64,000 bases of DNA from Pegoplata infirma (taxonomy: Eukaryota > Arthropoda > Insecta > Diptera > Anthomyiidae), in NCBI GenBank assembly GCA_963921195.1, contig OY992539.1, positions 216,362,314-216,426,313 of the forward strand, read 5' to 3'. Positions within the stretch are counted from its first letter, which is position 1. Every line of letters starts with the position of its first letter. Below are positions 32,407 to 44,200 of the stretch, in pieces. The position numbers and the translations under genes were made by a program. The notes below the pieces were generated by a model, which saw only the letters and a list, made by a program, of their open reading frames with translations, ran no database searches and had not been told where the DNA came from.

Positions 32407-35400
32407 TTACAACATACCAAATCCTTTAGAATAATTGATGGCCTTTAAAAGTCTTTCTTCCAATTTTTCCTTGTTGTTATATTCGGGCAGCAAAAGAACA
32501 TTAAAGCATGTATGAGAAGTAGGCAAACGATCACTATCGGGACCATGACGTGTTATTAACAATTTAAGACGACTTAAACCACCAACGGGTACTCTGTCGG
32601 AGCCCGTAGTAAACTCTAAAAGTTTACGTTTTGATTCTTCGGGTAGATCATGAACAATATTCCAGAAATCTTTGATAATTTGAGTGTCCTTGGTATAACC
32701 ACCCTCATATTCGGTAGACTTTTCTAATTCCATAAAATCAAATTTCTAGAAAAAATTAAAAATATTTAAAAAAAATTAAAATCTTTTATTGTTATTTTAT
32801 CAACTTACCCTACTGCCACACACCAACAATTCGATTTCCTCCGGTCGGAATAACAATTTTAATGGTGATTCATCAGTAACCATTTCGAAACCCTTTTTGA
32901 ATGCTTTAAATTGTCTTTCGATATTTTTGTTGAGCAAAAAGTCACTATATAAATCCACAAATTCTTGTTTATTATCATGGCCTACTACTAAATCACCACC
33001 ACCTGGTTTTAGTTCATGTTCGATAACCTCATCAAATACATTTTTGTAGCTGATTTTAAAAGTTTGCATAAAAACTTCTTCCATATCGGGTTCTTGATAG
33101 TCGAGCATCGACTTAAGACTTCTATACAGGGTGGGATTCCAATCTTGAAGGTCATAAAATGAGCCACGACCACCCATTAGTTTACGATATACTACCATGG
33201 GAAAATTCACAGCCAAAATAATATTGTTATAAATAGCTAAACCTATAATTATGCCGATTAAAGTAAATTGTGCTTCATTTTCGAAAGGGGTAGAGTTAAA
33301 CCTAGAAAGAGTTTTATAAAAATTAGTAAAAACAAGTCGGAGTGTTTAAATGTAAAAAAGTTATGTTCGACTTGGCTGATTCTATGAATACACCAAACAA
33401 TAGGGTGGAGCAAATTTTCTTTTTTTTCGAATTTCAAAATCGTCTGGGTTGGAATAGTTGCCTTTTAAAGTTAATGTTCAAGATTAGAGTCGCCATTGGC
33501 GTACGACAAGGTTGTGTCTTGTCGCCACTGCTCTTCAACATTGTTCTTGACAACATTATGACTAAACGAAATCTGGTGGTTCGACAGAAGATATTGAAAA
33601 CCGAGTAATTAAAGCCAGGCAAACCTTTGGTCAACTAAAATACATTTGGAGCTCTCAAACGTTATCCCGTCGAGTGACACTTAAAATCTTTGAATCAAAT
33701 GTGAAATAAATTCTACTCTACGACTGCGAAACATGGAACGCAGCCCCACGAGATGTCCAAAAGCTGCAAGTGTTTGTCAACCAATGCTTCCGCAGAATAA
33801 TACGCATCTTTTGGTCTAATATAAACAACAAGAAACTGTGGATTCCCACTGAAAGACCTCACTTGTAAGTGGAAGGTAAAAAAAAACACAGAACAATACT
33901 TTTTAAATCCGAAAGGAGCCAATGAAGTGTATTAAATTCAAAAGTTATCCCACTTTTTGAATTATTTGATAACGTTTTTTTTTTACTTACCACATAGTAT
34001 TTGTATCTTCTTGATGCGTAAACATTCCAAAATCAGGATTAAAGATTTCCTCAACTATTAATTGAAAGAATTCTTTGGAAACTCCTCCCTCATCGATACC
34101 TTGTTCACCCACAAATTCCACCACCAATTGTTTTTTTAAATCTTTTGGATTACTCATAGCCACCAATTCCAACTGCAAAAAAATTAAAATCAACAAACAT
34201 TACAATATAAACATTAACAATTTTAACATTTGTTAAAAACAACAACAAAAAAACTTACCCCTATCAAAGCATCATTTACAATGTTATCACGTCGCACTTT
34301 CAATTTTAAGTCCGGTCGGGCACCCCCCTCATTGCCATCGCCAAAGTAATTCAATAAAGAATATAACGAGGAATTGCGTTCACTATACATGCGAATACGA
34401 CTGTCGTAGTATAAAGCAATAACTTTGGTGGCAGGTGTTAAAATGAAAGAATACAGCATAAATGAAAAATGGTTGTCTATAAGGAATAAACAAGTTTTAT
34501 AGTTATAACATGCTTGTTTGCTAATTTACTAGTGTTTGTATTACCATATCCCAATGGATCTAAGGATAAATTTTTATATGATAAATAATCCCTATCCATT
34601 TGTATGGCTTCGCTTAATGGTTCATTATAAAATTCTTCAAAGGGCACTAAAGGAACACGACAATCCATACTCGATATATTTAATTCCTTTTCCAGTTTAT
34701 CCTCAGCAAAAGCCGGATGATAAGGTTTGAGTATTTGATTATATAAAAATATATCATCTTCATCATTTGATGTACCCGCAGCCGAACTAGAAGCTGCCTC
34801 AGCTTCAGCAGCTAATTGTCTTCCAGCAGCAGAACAATTATAGGCATCAATTTCTCCCGCCAATATATTGGCATAGAAAACCACCTTTAGAAGAATATTT
34901 TTATTTTAATTTCTAATTATGTCTAGAGTTTAAGCCACTTTTCCGCTTACCTTTAAAACTTTGGTTACGGCTATAACATCTGGATTTTCTTGCACTGTAT
35001 CTTCATCTAGTATGACTTCTAGTGCTATCAATTGTTGAAAAGACTGTATAAATTGTTGTATTTGATCCTTACAATGGAATGCCCAGATACGTGCCAATCT
35101 TGCTTGGGCTTGTACTGGCATACCATGAGCAGCTTGACATAATTTGGGCATGCTTTTTTCTAGATATTCTACATCAGCAGAATGATTGGAAGCTAAAGTT
35201 TTAAAAATAATTAAAATATAAAAAAAAATAAGAAAAGTTAAATTCGACTTGGCCCAACCCATGATTCCACAATTTCTTAAACATTTGAATATTTTTAGGG
35301 ATTATGATTTTTTTTTAACGTAAATTTTGGATGGGTTTTATGGTAAATTTGAAAAACACGCAGAACAATTCTGACGTGTAAGTCACAAAAATTTTTTTAA

Positions 35401-37700
35401 ATATTTGTGTAACTGACAAGAATGGTCTTTCAAAGGGCACCCACCGATTGTCCTGAAACTTGCATGTAGGAAAGAGAGGAGTAAAATAAGAGTTATTTGT
35501 TTTTTTTTTGCTGCCCAATCTCACATTTAGCGGGTCAAAGGGGAGGGAGAAAACGGGATTTTTTCCATTTCTTCAGAAGTAACTATATGAACATTTAATA
35601 CTGATCGAAAGGTTTTTGAAGGCCTATCCAATGTCGTATCGGTCGTGTCCGAATTCGGCTTGCTTAAGTTCGTTATTGTCAAAAATGTATAAACTTTGGG
35701 GTAGTTTATATGGAGATGTATATACGTACGAACCCCAAAATTATATATAATAATCTCTTTTAAAATTAAGCTGACCCGTATTTTTCCTAGTTCGACTTTT
35801 ATTCGGATTTTCTCGAGAGTCCATAATTTTCATAAGGTAGCAGCTAAATTAATTGAGCAGCTAAAAAAACAGGTAACTCTTATTTTTGTCCCCTCATTTC
35901 AATATTAAAGTTTCAGGACAATTGGTAGGTGCCCTGTGAAAGACCTTACTTGTAAGTCTTTTTTACACTCAAAAAATATTTTAAAAGTCAAAAAAATTTT
36001 AATTTTTTACACCATTTACAGATGTAATTCGAAAATTGTACTTGTAATTCAAGACATTATTTAAAATTCGAAGATTCTACTTGTAATTTAAAAATTATAC
36101 TTTTTGCGTTAAAAAATTTTTAATTTGTTTGCACGTTTGTATTCAAAATGTTTTGGGCTGTGGAGTGTAGTCATAGGTTTGGTCAAGTTAAATTTAACGT
36201 TTTAACTTGTTCAAATTCAATTGAATAATATACAATTTAAAATAAAAATAACATTAAATTTCTTCAACTTACATGTCGTTGACATATCAAAACATATTAC
36301 AAAACAATGTACAATTTTTTCCCAATCATGAAAACGGCCATATTTAATCTTCTCAGCCAGCAAGATGATATTATTATTTAAAGCCTCTCCCACTGCACTG
36401 TTATTTAATGCATACAATTTCTTTTTTACTCTCCTTAAACTCTCAAAATCAACCTGAGTATCATAACTGTGTGACCATTCAACAATATCATCCAAATAAT
36501 CAGATGGTATATCTTCATCCATTGGTTCAATACCATCACCACTAGCTCCAGCTAAGGAAGGAGACGATTCGGCTTGATCATCATTCATGGCATCCTCTTC
36601 CTCAACATCGTTGCCTTCTACATCATCATCTTCGTCGTCATCGATACAAGTGCTATCTTCATCTTTATCGTGTTCTCCTTCGAGGGTACGTAAATCTTCT
36701 TTTTTCAGTTCTTGAGGGGATTTACCCAAAATTTCTTGTAATTTAGAGGCGGTTGCAGTGGAAGTTAACTTGGCCAGAGGAGGATGTTTGAAACTTTTAC
36801 TTAATTTCTTAACGGAACTATACACTTCATTAATGGCGTGTATGAGACGATCAAAAGAATTATATTTGGTACATTCTTCTATGAGTTCATCGAGAATTTG
36901 TTCATTTAGGTACTCGACTGAGGCTAAGGTCGGTGTTGGAGGATCTGAGGTTTTTGATTTGGAAGTTGTAGGTTTTACTACCGGAGTTTCAACCTCACGT
37001 AAAGCTTCCAATAAGGGCAGTTCCTCGGTGGCACAACTTGAAATGTTAGTATTGCTACTACCGGTGGAACTGGTTGCTGATGAGCCCGATGTTACAGTAC
37101 TGTTCGATGTACTACTACTGGTACTATGATCTTGGGGACAGAAGACATCCATATTATCTGTTATACTAACGGAAGTATTATTACTAGCCGACCGGGAACT
37201 TGTGGGAGACTCATGTTGTGGACCTGTCCGTGCAACCTTCGGAGGTTGAGTATAAAATTCACACAATTTGGCATCTTGTGAAAATAGTTGTATTGCCTTA
37301 GCTGCTATTTCATTTGCTGACATGGCTGCCACTTTGCCACTGGAGGCACAATTGATATTGGAGCATTTTGGATTACCGCAACCACGTTGTAATTGATAAA
37401 AATAACGTTCGATAAGTTCCTTAACAGCTGACCTTTTCATTTCGGAACTATGCGACGACAGGGAGGAACGTGAGTTAGGTTGGTCAGCAGCCGTAGAGGT
37501 CTGCGTGTTTGCTAATTGTCTTAAAGACAAATCTTCGGGAGAGCTATAAATCATTAATTAATAAATATATAATTAAAATTTTTGTATTTCTTATTTCATT
37601 CAACTTACCTTGTATTTTCTTCGTCATCCGACATTGAATGGTCTAGTTCTGCTTCGTTCTCTGCTGCCTTCTTTGAGGGCAACTTGTCTGCTGGGTTCAT
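32407..37700 (-). CDS. Ube3a: Ubiquitin-protein ligase E3A (AZUL zinc finger plus HECT domain), complete
   Basis: Eight exons in coding order: 37700-37609, 37543-36273, 35192-34951, 34884-34545, 34476-34259, 34172-33991, 33301-32809, 32745-32407 (3177 nt, 1058 residues). All sites are GT-AG and frames chain. The AZUL zinc-binding domain shows Cys86, Cys91, Cys96 and Cys125, the 5-5-29 spacing of the family. A long Ser-rich and acidic insert (about residues 150-360) makes it longer than mammalian UBE3A. The HECT domain carries [44 protein letters not shown], and the catalytic Cys1026 in TSHTCFN, 32 residues before the C-terminal GFGML. It forms a ubiquitin thioester on Cys1026 and transfers ubiquitin to substrates. 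Five introns are 63-86 bp; introns 2 and 6 contain transposon remnants. A possible minus-strand AATAAA is at 31932-31927. Confidence 0.95.
33478..33865 (+). pseudogene. Non-LTR retrotransposon reverse-transcriptase fragment, dead
   Basis: In the plus frame from 33478, a reverse-transcriptase finger/palm motif ([19 protein letters not shown]) is readable to about 33557. After a stop at 33604-33606 the frame shows the C-terminal region usual for insect LINEs: [12 protein letters not shown], an internal stop, then LLYDCETW and [12 protein letters not shown] up to about 33830. The catalytic palm between the two pieces is deleted. It sits in Ube3a intron 6, opposite to the gene. About 20 bp at 33845-33865 match the end of the foldback element at 35378-35965. 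No function is expected. Confidence 0.85.
35378..35965. mobile_element. Foldback element in Ube3a intron 2
   Basis: Arms of about 90 bp: GGTCTTTCAAAGGGCACC with GATTGTCCTGAAACTT at 35424-35462, and the complement at 35908-35945 (AAGTTTCAGGACAATTGG, GGTGCCCTGTGAAAGACC). Both arms also contain AATAAGAGTTA or its complement. Non-coding; target duplication not resolved. Confidence 0.7.
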
Positions 37701-38105
37701 AAATGTGTTTTTTTTTTTATTCAAGTTGCAATTTTTTTCTTATTTTACTTAAAAGTTTTCTTGTCTTTTAGTCAGCGTTGATTATTATTTGTTTAATTTA
37801 AATGATACGAACTTTTTAATGTGTTTTTTTAATTTAATTTGTTTAACAAAAATTTCCTTTTTATTATTGTCTTGTGTGAAAAAAGGAAATTAATCGATTG
37901 TTTTTTAAATGTCATAGAAATTCTTAAAAATCATCCTGTCATAGAGTTGCCAAGTTTTAGGAAAAAAATGCTTATGTTTAACAACATATATAAATGCTGA
38001 AAAATTTGAAAACTTGAACAGATGTTTTAAAAACGTTTTTTCCGGGGAAATTTATTGAAGCTTTTTAAAAATCGTATTGATTTCAAAAAAAAAAAATTAA
38101 ACAGC
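37701..38105. other. Upstream region of Ube3a
   Basis: AT-rich, no transposon ends seen. It probably contains the Ube3a 5' UTR and promoter, but no TATA or initiator element can be assigned with confidence. Confidence 0.4.
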
Positions 38106-38238
38106 AGAGGGTCAATTCTGGTTCTGTGAAAAACGTATGAATGAAAAAATATGTCAGTTTACTTCATTGAAAACTAATAGGCAAAGTGACATTATTTTTT
38201 CAGTGATAAATTTATCACAGAAACAGAATTGGCCCTCT
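38106..38238. mobile_element. 133-bp MITE (AGAGGGTCAATTCTG termini)
   Basis: AGAGGGTCAATTCTGGTTCT on the left and AGAATTGGCCCTCT on the right. GTGAAAAA and TTTATCAC blocks continue the arms. Confidence 0.6.
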
Positions 38239-38269
38239 GATTAATTAATTGTATTTAAGGTGCATAAGT

Positions 38270-38514
38270 TGTTCGTGTTCACGTGAAAAAAATCTGTCAA
38301 ACTCCATATAAAAAAATATTTTTGGCAACACGGCTATATAGTAGGGAGATCATTAAAAATAATTTTAAGTATATAAAACCGCATCTCTTTTGCAATAAAA
38401 TGAACATTTAAGATTTTGTATGATTGTTTCTTTCTTGTAATATTTAAAAGTTTTTGTTACGATTTTAGGCGTTTCAAAATTTTTCACGTGAAAAACAACT
38501 TATACCCAATTCAC
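38270..38514. mobile_element. Short inverted-repeat element (CATAAGTTGTTCGTG termini)
   Basis: GCATAAGTTGTTCGTG with TTCACGTGAAAAA at 38271-38292 is mirrored by TTTTTCACGTGAAAAAC and AACTTATACC at 38482-38514. Both arms contain the palindrome TTCACGTGAA. Confidence 0.5.
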
Positions 38515-38521
38515 ACCTGAG

Positions 38522-39850
38522 GTGAAATCTCGTTCGAACGAGATTTCGATCATATGGTTGTGTATAAAATGATACAGACCATATGATCGAAATCGAAATA
38601 CGTCATTATTACATTTTCTATGTACCGGCCATTTTCAATGAACAACCAGTTTCAATTGTAAACTTTAAGCACGTTTTCTGCTTAATCAAATATGTTTAGT
38701 TATGACCAGGAAAACCAAAAATATGCTCTAAAAAACACGTTTTATGCGCTTAAAAAAATGCCCTTAAAAACGGAAATATGCTCCAAAAACAATAAAAATA
38801 TGCTCTTAAAAAAATTATGTATCTTTTTTTGCGGTGTTACAATTCGTTAGAGAATAGACCCAAAAAAATACCGTTATGTCGGGTAGTTAGAGGGTTGATA
38901 TGTTCTAGAAAAATAATTGTCTTTATATTTGCTACAAAGTTTCTAAATATACCCTACACTCAGATCTAAAGAAAACATAGTTTAATATACCGATATGAAC
39001 CAAGAACAGGCCAAAGGGAAATCAATCGTCAGAACCCCGTAATTTTGGAAAAAGTTTGAAATTGTTGTTCAATGTAATTTTTTTTTTTCTAGAAGAGTTT
39101 TCAGACATTTCAAACTGACAAGAAAACAAAACCAAAACAAACATTTCAATACACTTACAAAATTAAAAAACAACATCCCAAAAAATTTTAAAAATTTAAA
39201 AATAAGTGTTGCTATAAAAAAAAAAATTGGAAAGGACTGCTCTAAAAATTGAAAATATGCTCTAAAAATTTAAAAAAATTATCTAAAAAGTGAAGCAATG
39301 CTCTAAAAATTGAAAAAATGCCCTAAAAATATGCTCTTAAACCCAAAATATTCAAAAATATGCTCTTAAGGCTAAAATATGCAAAAGTATGCTCTAACAA
39401 ATCGATGCCAGATTTCTTAAAATCTTCTGAAACGGATAAATACCTTACCCATTTATCAATACAATGCGTAGGAAAAAACATTTTTGGTTTCCCTGGTTAT
39501 GACACTATACAATATTACGTTATATTTTCATCAAAAAACGAATTAAAAATATTTTTTTTTTGGAAAAACAGAAACAAAATAAATCATAAACTAAATAAAT
39601 CATGTATAGTACCATAGTTTGTTTGCATAATAAAGAAGCCAAAGAAACAATTCCCGAAAAATTTTATAAAATAAACATTTTTATATAAAAACGTTTTTTA
39701 AAATTAATTTTTAATATATTGTACCAGAAAAATTGTTTAATTGTTTAAAACGCTTTTACTCAAAACAGCATCTTTGAAAAAATATACAAAAGATTAGCTT
39801 TAAAAACTTTTTCGGTACTTAATTTTTTTTTATATTTCACCTCAGGTGTG
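38522..39850. mobile_element. Possible larger element with TTCACACCTGAGGTGAAAT termini, host of a hAT-like insertion
   Basis: TTCACACCTGAGGTGAAAT at 38522-38540 is matched in reverse at 39835-39853. The palindromic core CACCTNAGGTG weakens the inference. No target duplication was identified. Confidence 0.4.
38707..39495. mobile_element. hAT-like non-autonomous element with ATATGCTCTAAAAA subterminal repeats
   Basis: Termini CAGGAAAACCAAAAATA and ATTTTTGGTTTCCCTG with a perfect 8-bp duplication GTTATGAC at 38699-38706 and 39496-39503. ATGCTCTAAAAA and ATGCTCTTAAAA recur more than ten times, clustered near both ends, like hAT subterminal transposase sites. 789 bp, non-coding. Confidence 0.85.
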
Positions 39851-39903
39851 AAGCGCTATATTGCGATATATCTCGAGTAATTTTTTTATGTTAAAAACTG
39901 TAT

Positions 39904-40047
39904 TATACCCTATTCACAAGTACAGTTTTAAATCGTTTTTAGCAGCAATATTTTTAGCACTTTCTTTATTCTATTACAGTATATTGACAGAATATGCTGA
40001 AAATAATTGCTAAAAACGGTTTAAAACTGTAAGTGTGAATAGGGTAT
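39904..40047. mobile_element. Short foldback relative of the CCCTGTTC element
   Basis: ATACCCTATTCACAAGTACA on the left and ACTGTAAGTGTGAATAGGG on the right, with AAATCGTTTTTAGCA and TGCTAAAAACGGTTT arms. Confidence 0.7.
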
Positions 40048-40206
40048 TAAAAGGACTTATCATAAAAAAAATATAAAAATCGGAGCGGTGTATTTAAAAC
40101 GCAGTTGTTCCAATTTTAAGTTTCGTTCAGTTTCAGTCAAATTTTTCTTTTCAGCCGATTATTTGGTTCGGTTAGGCCTCGAAAAACTGTTTTTTGTCGG
40201 ACTCCT

Positions 40207-40368
40207 ATCCTATTCACACGTACAGTTTTAAATCGTTTTTAGCAGCAATATTTTTAGCACTTTCTATTACAGTATAATGACAGAAAATGTCATTATACAG
40301 TATAATGACAGAAAATGCTAAAAATAATTGCTAAAAACGGTTTAAAACTGTAAGTGTGAATAGGGTAT
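40207..40368. mobile_element. Second short foldback relative of the CCCTGTTC element
   Basis: Same arms as 39904-40047, with an internal tandem duplication of ACAGTATAATGACAGAAAAT. Confidence 0.7.
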
Positions 40369-40379
40369 CCAATGAGTTA

Positions 40380-40907
40380 TACCCTGTTCTCACGAGCAGC
40401 TAAAAACTGTTTTAAGCAACATTTGTTTTAATTTAAACAAAAGTGTTCACACGTGATTTCACTCGTTTTATTTTGGTTTTTATGTTTTTTTTTTTGACAT
40501 TTGCATTATCAGCTGATAAACATGTACACATTTCAACAACAAACGAAATTAAAATATTAAAATTATATTCATTAATTATACATATAACTGTTTATAATGT
40601 TCAAGAATTGTTTAAAAATAAAAATAGCACGATTTTTTTTTTGTATTATTTACATTTTAGTAATAAACAATGTTGCCAATATTACTAAAATGCTTTAAAA
40701 ACGCTGAACATACAAAAATACTCAATTCAACCCCTGGAATTCCGCTCGTTTTAAATCGTTTTAATTTTAAAACGAGCTAAAAACATTTTTATTTTGACAT
40801 ATTACAACATAAAAATGTATGGTAAAACGAGTCATAAAAATGGGTTTTAAGCATAAAACGAAAAATGTTGCTAAAAATGGTTTTTAACTGTAAGTGAGAA
40901 CAGGGTA
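40380..40907. mobile_element. CCCTGTTCTCAC-terminus MITE, copy 2
   Basis: Nearly identical to 12402-12926, including terminal TACCCTGTTCTCACGAGCAG. It lies about 320 bp upstream of the FAM91 start codon and only 11 bp after the preceding element. Confidence 0.8.
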
Positions 40908-41230
40908 TAATTCTTAAATATTTTAAATTCCCAAATGTAACGGATTAATTTCTCATCATCAACTTTAAAATCTGGTAACTTTATTTGTTAACCATCTCTG
41001 TTTTTCAAAATTCTCTTTTGTTTTTTAATTTTATGTTTACTCTCTGACTCACCTGTCATTCTAAATAAAACAGCTGTGTTTTGGAAAATATAAAATTTTC
41101 TTCGTTATCAGTTATCGGGGAAAAAAATTTGTAAAGATTTTCTATCATATTAAAAACATGAAAAACTATTAATTATTTAAAATAACAAAAGGAGAATTGC
41201 AAAAATACGTTTGAATCCAACACCAGCAAT

Positions 41231-44200
41231 ATGAGTAATGAAAAAATTGCCGAAGATATAGCAAATTGTGTAAGGAAAAATGTTCCGTGGCACCTGCTGC
41301 CCGTTCATCTAAAACAGATTTTACACAATAATCAACGAGATTATGAAAAATATGTCTTCAACTATAGTCTCAAGAATCAATTGAGATTTCGGGGTAATTT
41401 GGTTAATAAGATTTTTCGCAAGGAACAGCGTTATTATGAATTACTAGTTACCAAGTCTATAAATACTTTGGGTTTGTTTCCCTATCATTTGGCAGATATT
41501 GTTACCAAAGGTTTGAGAGTAACACCATTTAATTATTACTTGGATGTTTTGTCACAGTTGCTGAAAAATGATAAAAGTTATGATACCTTACCGAATTTTA
41601 CAGCAGCCGATTGTTTACGAGTATTGGGTATCGGACGCAATGAATATTTGTCATTGATAAGTGAATTGAAAACGCATACTACACGAGCTCTATTGTTTAC
41701 CGCAAAACCAAATCCTTTGGAATTTTTACCAAAATTTCCACAACGTATACGCATAGAGCCATGGTGGAGAATTGAAGTGGGATTTGTCTTAGAATCCGAT
41801 ATACGTTATGTTTCTCCAGCCGAGAGAAGTTTAATTGATGATTTAATAGATTTTGGTTCCCAAACGGCTGGAAAATGTGATTATCAAATTGTCCATAGCT
41901 TATATGGTAAGGGATTGATCTATTTAGATGTGCCCATATCAGGAGAAGATAAAATTTGTATACCTCCTTTGAAAAATTTCGTTATGAATCGTGTTAGTGG
42001 CGATTATTTTGAAAATCTTCTCTATAAAATCTTTGTTAGTGCAGATGAGCACATGACTATATCCGAATTGGCTCAAATGTTACAGCTAGAATTGTATTCT
42101 GTTAAGCAGGCTATTTCTCTGTTTTGCCGTTTAGGATTTGCTCAAATAAAAGAACAGGCTGCTGCTGCTGCTGCTAGTACGGAAAATTCTTTGGAATTAC
42201 AAAAATATCATGAATCTTGGGATGAATATAAAAGGGAACAAATAATGGCTAAAGAACAGCCACAAATTACACCGCTTAACTACAATAATTACGCCAATAA
42301 TGAAACGGATGGCCAAGATGTGGCAACAAAAACAAAAGATCCAGCTAAAGATAAACAAAAAGATCAAGATTCTTCATCTATAGGCTATCTATCCTCTGAT
42401 GGTAATACCAGTGATTTTAGTTTTGCCAATATGCCAACACCTTCACCACAACCTTTGGTGCAAACTTCTCCCCGTCAAAATTCCGATGATCCTGAATTAT
42501 CTTCAGAACTCGAAGATTTATCGGAAACAACACCAAAACCCTCCCTTAAAGAAATAATACCCGAATCATCACCACCAAAAACTGGTAAAAGAGTAGGATT
42601 TCTTTTCGATTCTACTCTAACGGCTTTTCTAATGATGGGTAATTTGTCGCCGGGTCTTAAAAATCATGCTGTTACCATGTTTGAGGTAGGCAAATTGTGT
42701 GAAGAAAGTATGGATACTTTTCTAACGGAATTGGAAAAAGTATCTCTGCTTGATGCTGAGGGTGAAGGAGACGTATCGCGTTATTTTGCTCATGCTGTTA
42801 TTTTACGTTCAACAATATGTTCCTTGCGTCATTTATTGCCAGGAGGTTTGGATTTATTACGTCTCGAGTGTTTGGAATGTTTAGATCAAAAGACACGCGA
42901 TAGAGTGTTGGAAAAGAAATATAAATTTATAATATCGTCTACTCCCTTAACTGCCTCTTTGTCGTATTTATTTTCAATACCATTTTTTGGACAATTTTAT
43001 CGTTCTTCAGATTCTTCACATATGTGGACAAAATTATTTTATAATCATATTACAGGTGAGCTTAAAAACAAAACATATTTTAAATACTTCTGTTTGGGAA
43101 AAAAAAATCTGGAATCTTCTGATACGTAGTCAAATGTTATTAAACAAATACTAGTATTCTGAGACATTTTTTAAAAGTAAAAATTTTCATGTAGAAAAAA
43201 AGTTTCAGATTCTGAGACATTTTTTCATATAGAAAAAAGTTTAAGTTCTGAGACTTTTTTGTATATAGAAAAAAGTCTCAGATTCTGAGACATTTTTTCA
43301 TATAGAAAAAAGAAGTCTCAGATTCTGAGACATTTTTTTCATTTAGAAAAAAGTCTCAGATTCTGAGATATTTTTTGTTATAGAAAAAAGGTTTAGATTC
43401 TGAGACATTTTTTGTTATAAAAAAGGGTTTAGATTCTGAGACATATTTTTCATATAGAAAAGTCTCAGATTCTGAGACACTTTTTCATATAGAAAAAAGT
43501 CTCAGATTCTGAGGCACTTTTTCATATAGAAAAAAGTCTCAGATTCTGAGACACTTTTTCATATAGAAAGAAGTCTCAGATTCTAAGACACTTTTTCATA
43601 TAGAAAATAGTCTCAGATTCAGAGACACTTTTTCATATAGAAAAAAAGTCTCTGATTCTGAGACATTTTTTTCCATATAGAAAAAAATTTAAGATTCTGA
43701 GACATTTTTTTATATAGAAAAAAAGTTCAGATTCTGAGACATTTCTTCATATAGAAAAAAGTGTTAGATTCTGAGACATTTTTTTATATAAAAAAAAGTC
43801 TCAGATTCTGAAACATTTTTTCATATAAAAAAAGTCTCAGATTCTGAGAAACTTTTTATATAGAAAAGTCTCAGATTCTGAGACACTTTTTCATATTAAA
43901 AAAAGTCTCAGATTCTGACACACTTTTTTATATAGAAAGAAGTCTCAGATTCTGAGACACTTTTTCATATAGAAAAAAGTCTCAGATTCTGAGAAACTTT
44001 TTTATGTAAAAAAAGTCTCAGATTCTGAGACACGTTTTCATACAGAAAAAGTCTCAGATTCTGAGACACTTTTTCATATAGAAAAAAGTCTCAGATTCTG
44101 CGACACTTTTTTATATAGAAAAAAGTCTCAGATTCTGATTGTGAGACATTTTTTCATATAGAAAAGAGTCTCAGATTCTGTGACATTTTTTCATATAGAA

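Noticed and set aside
36758..37129. Plus-strand 123-residue frame
   Set aside because: It is the antisense shadow of the Ube3a second exon, where serine and acidic codons give a low-stop complementary frame.
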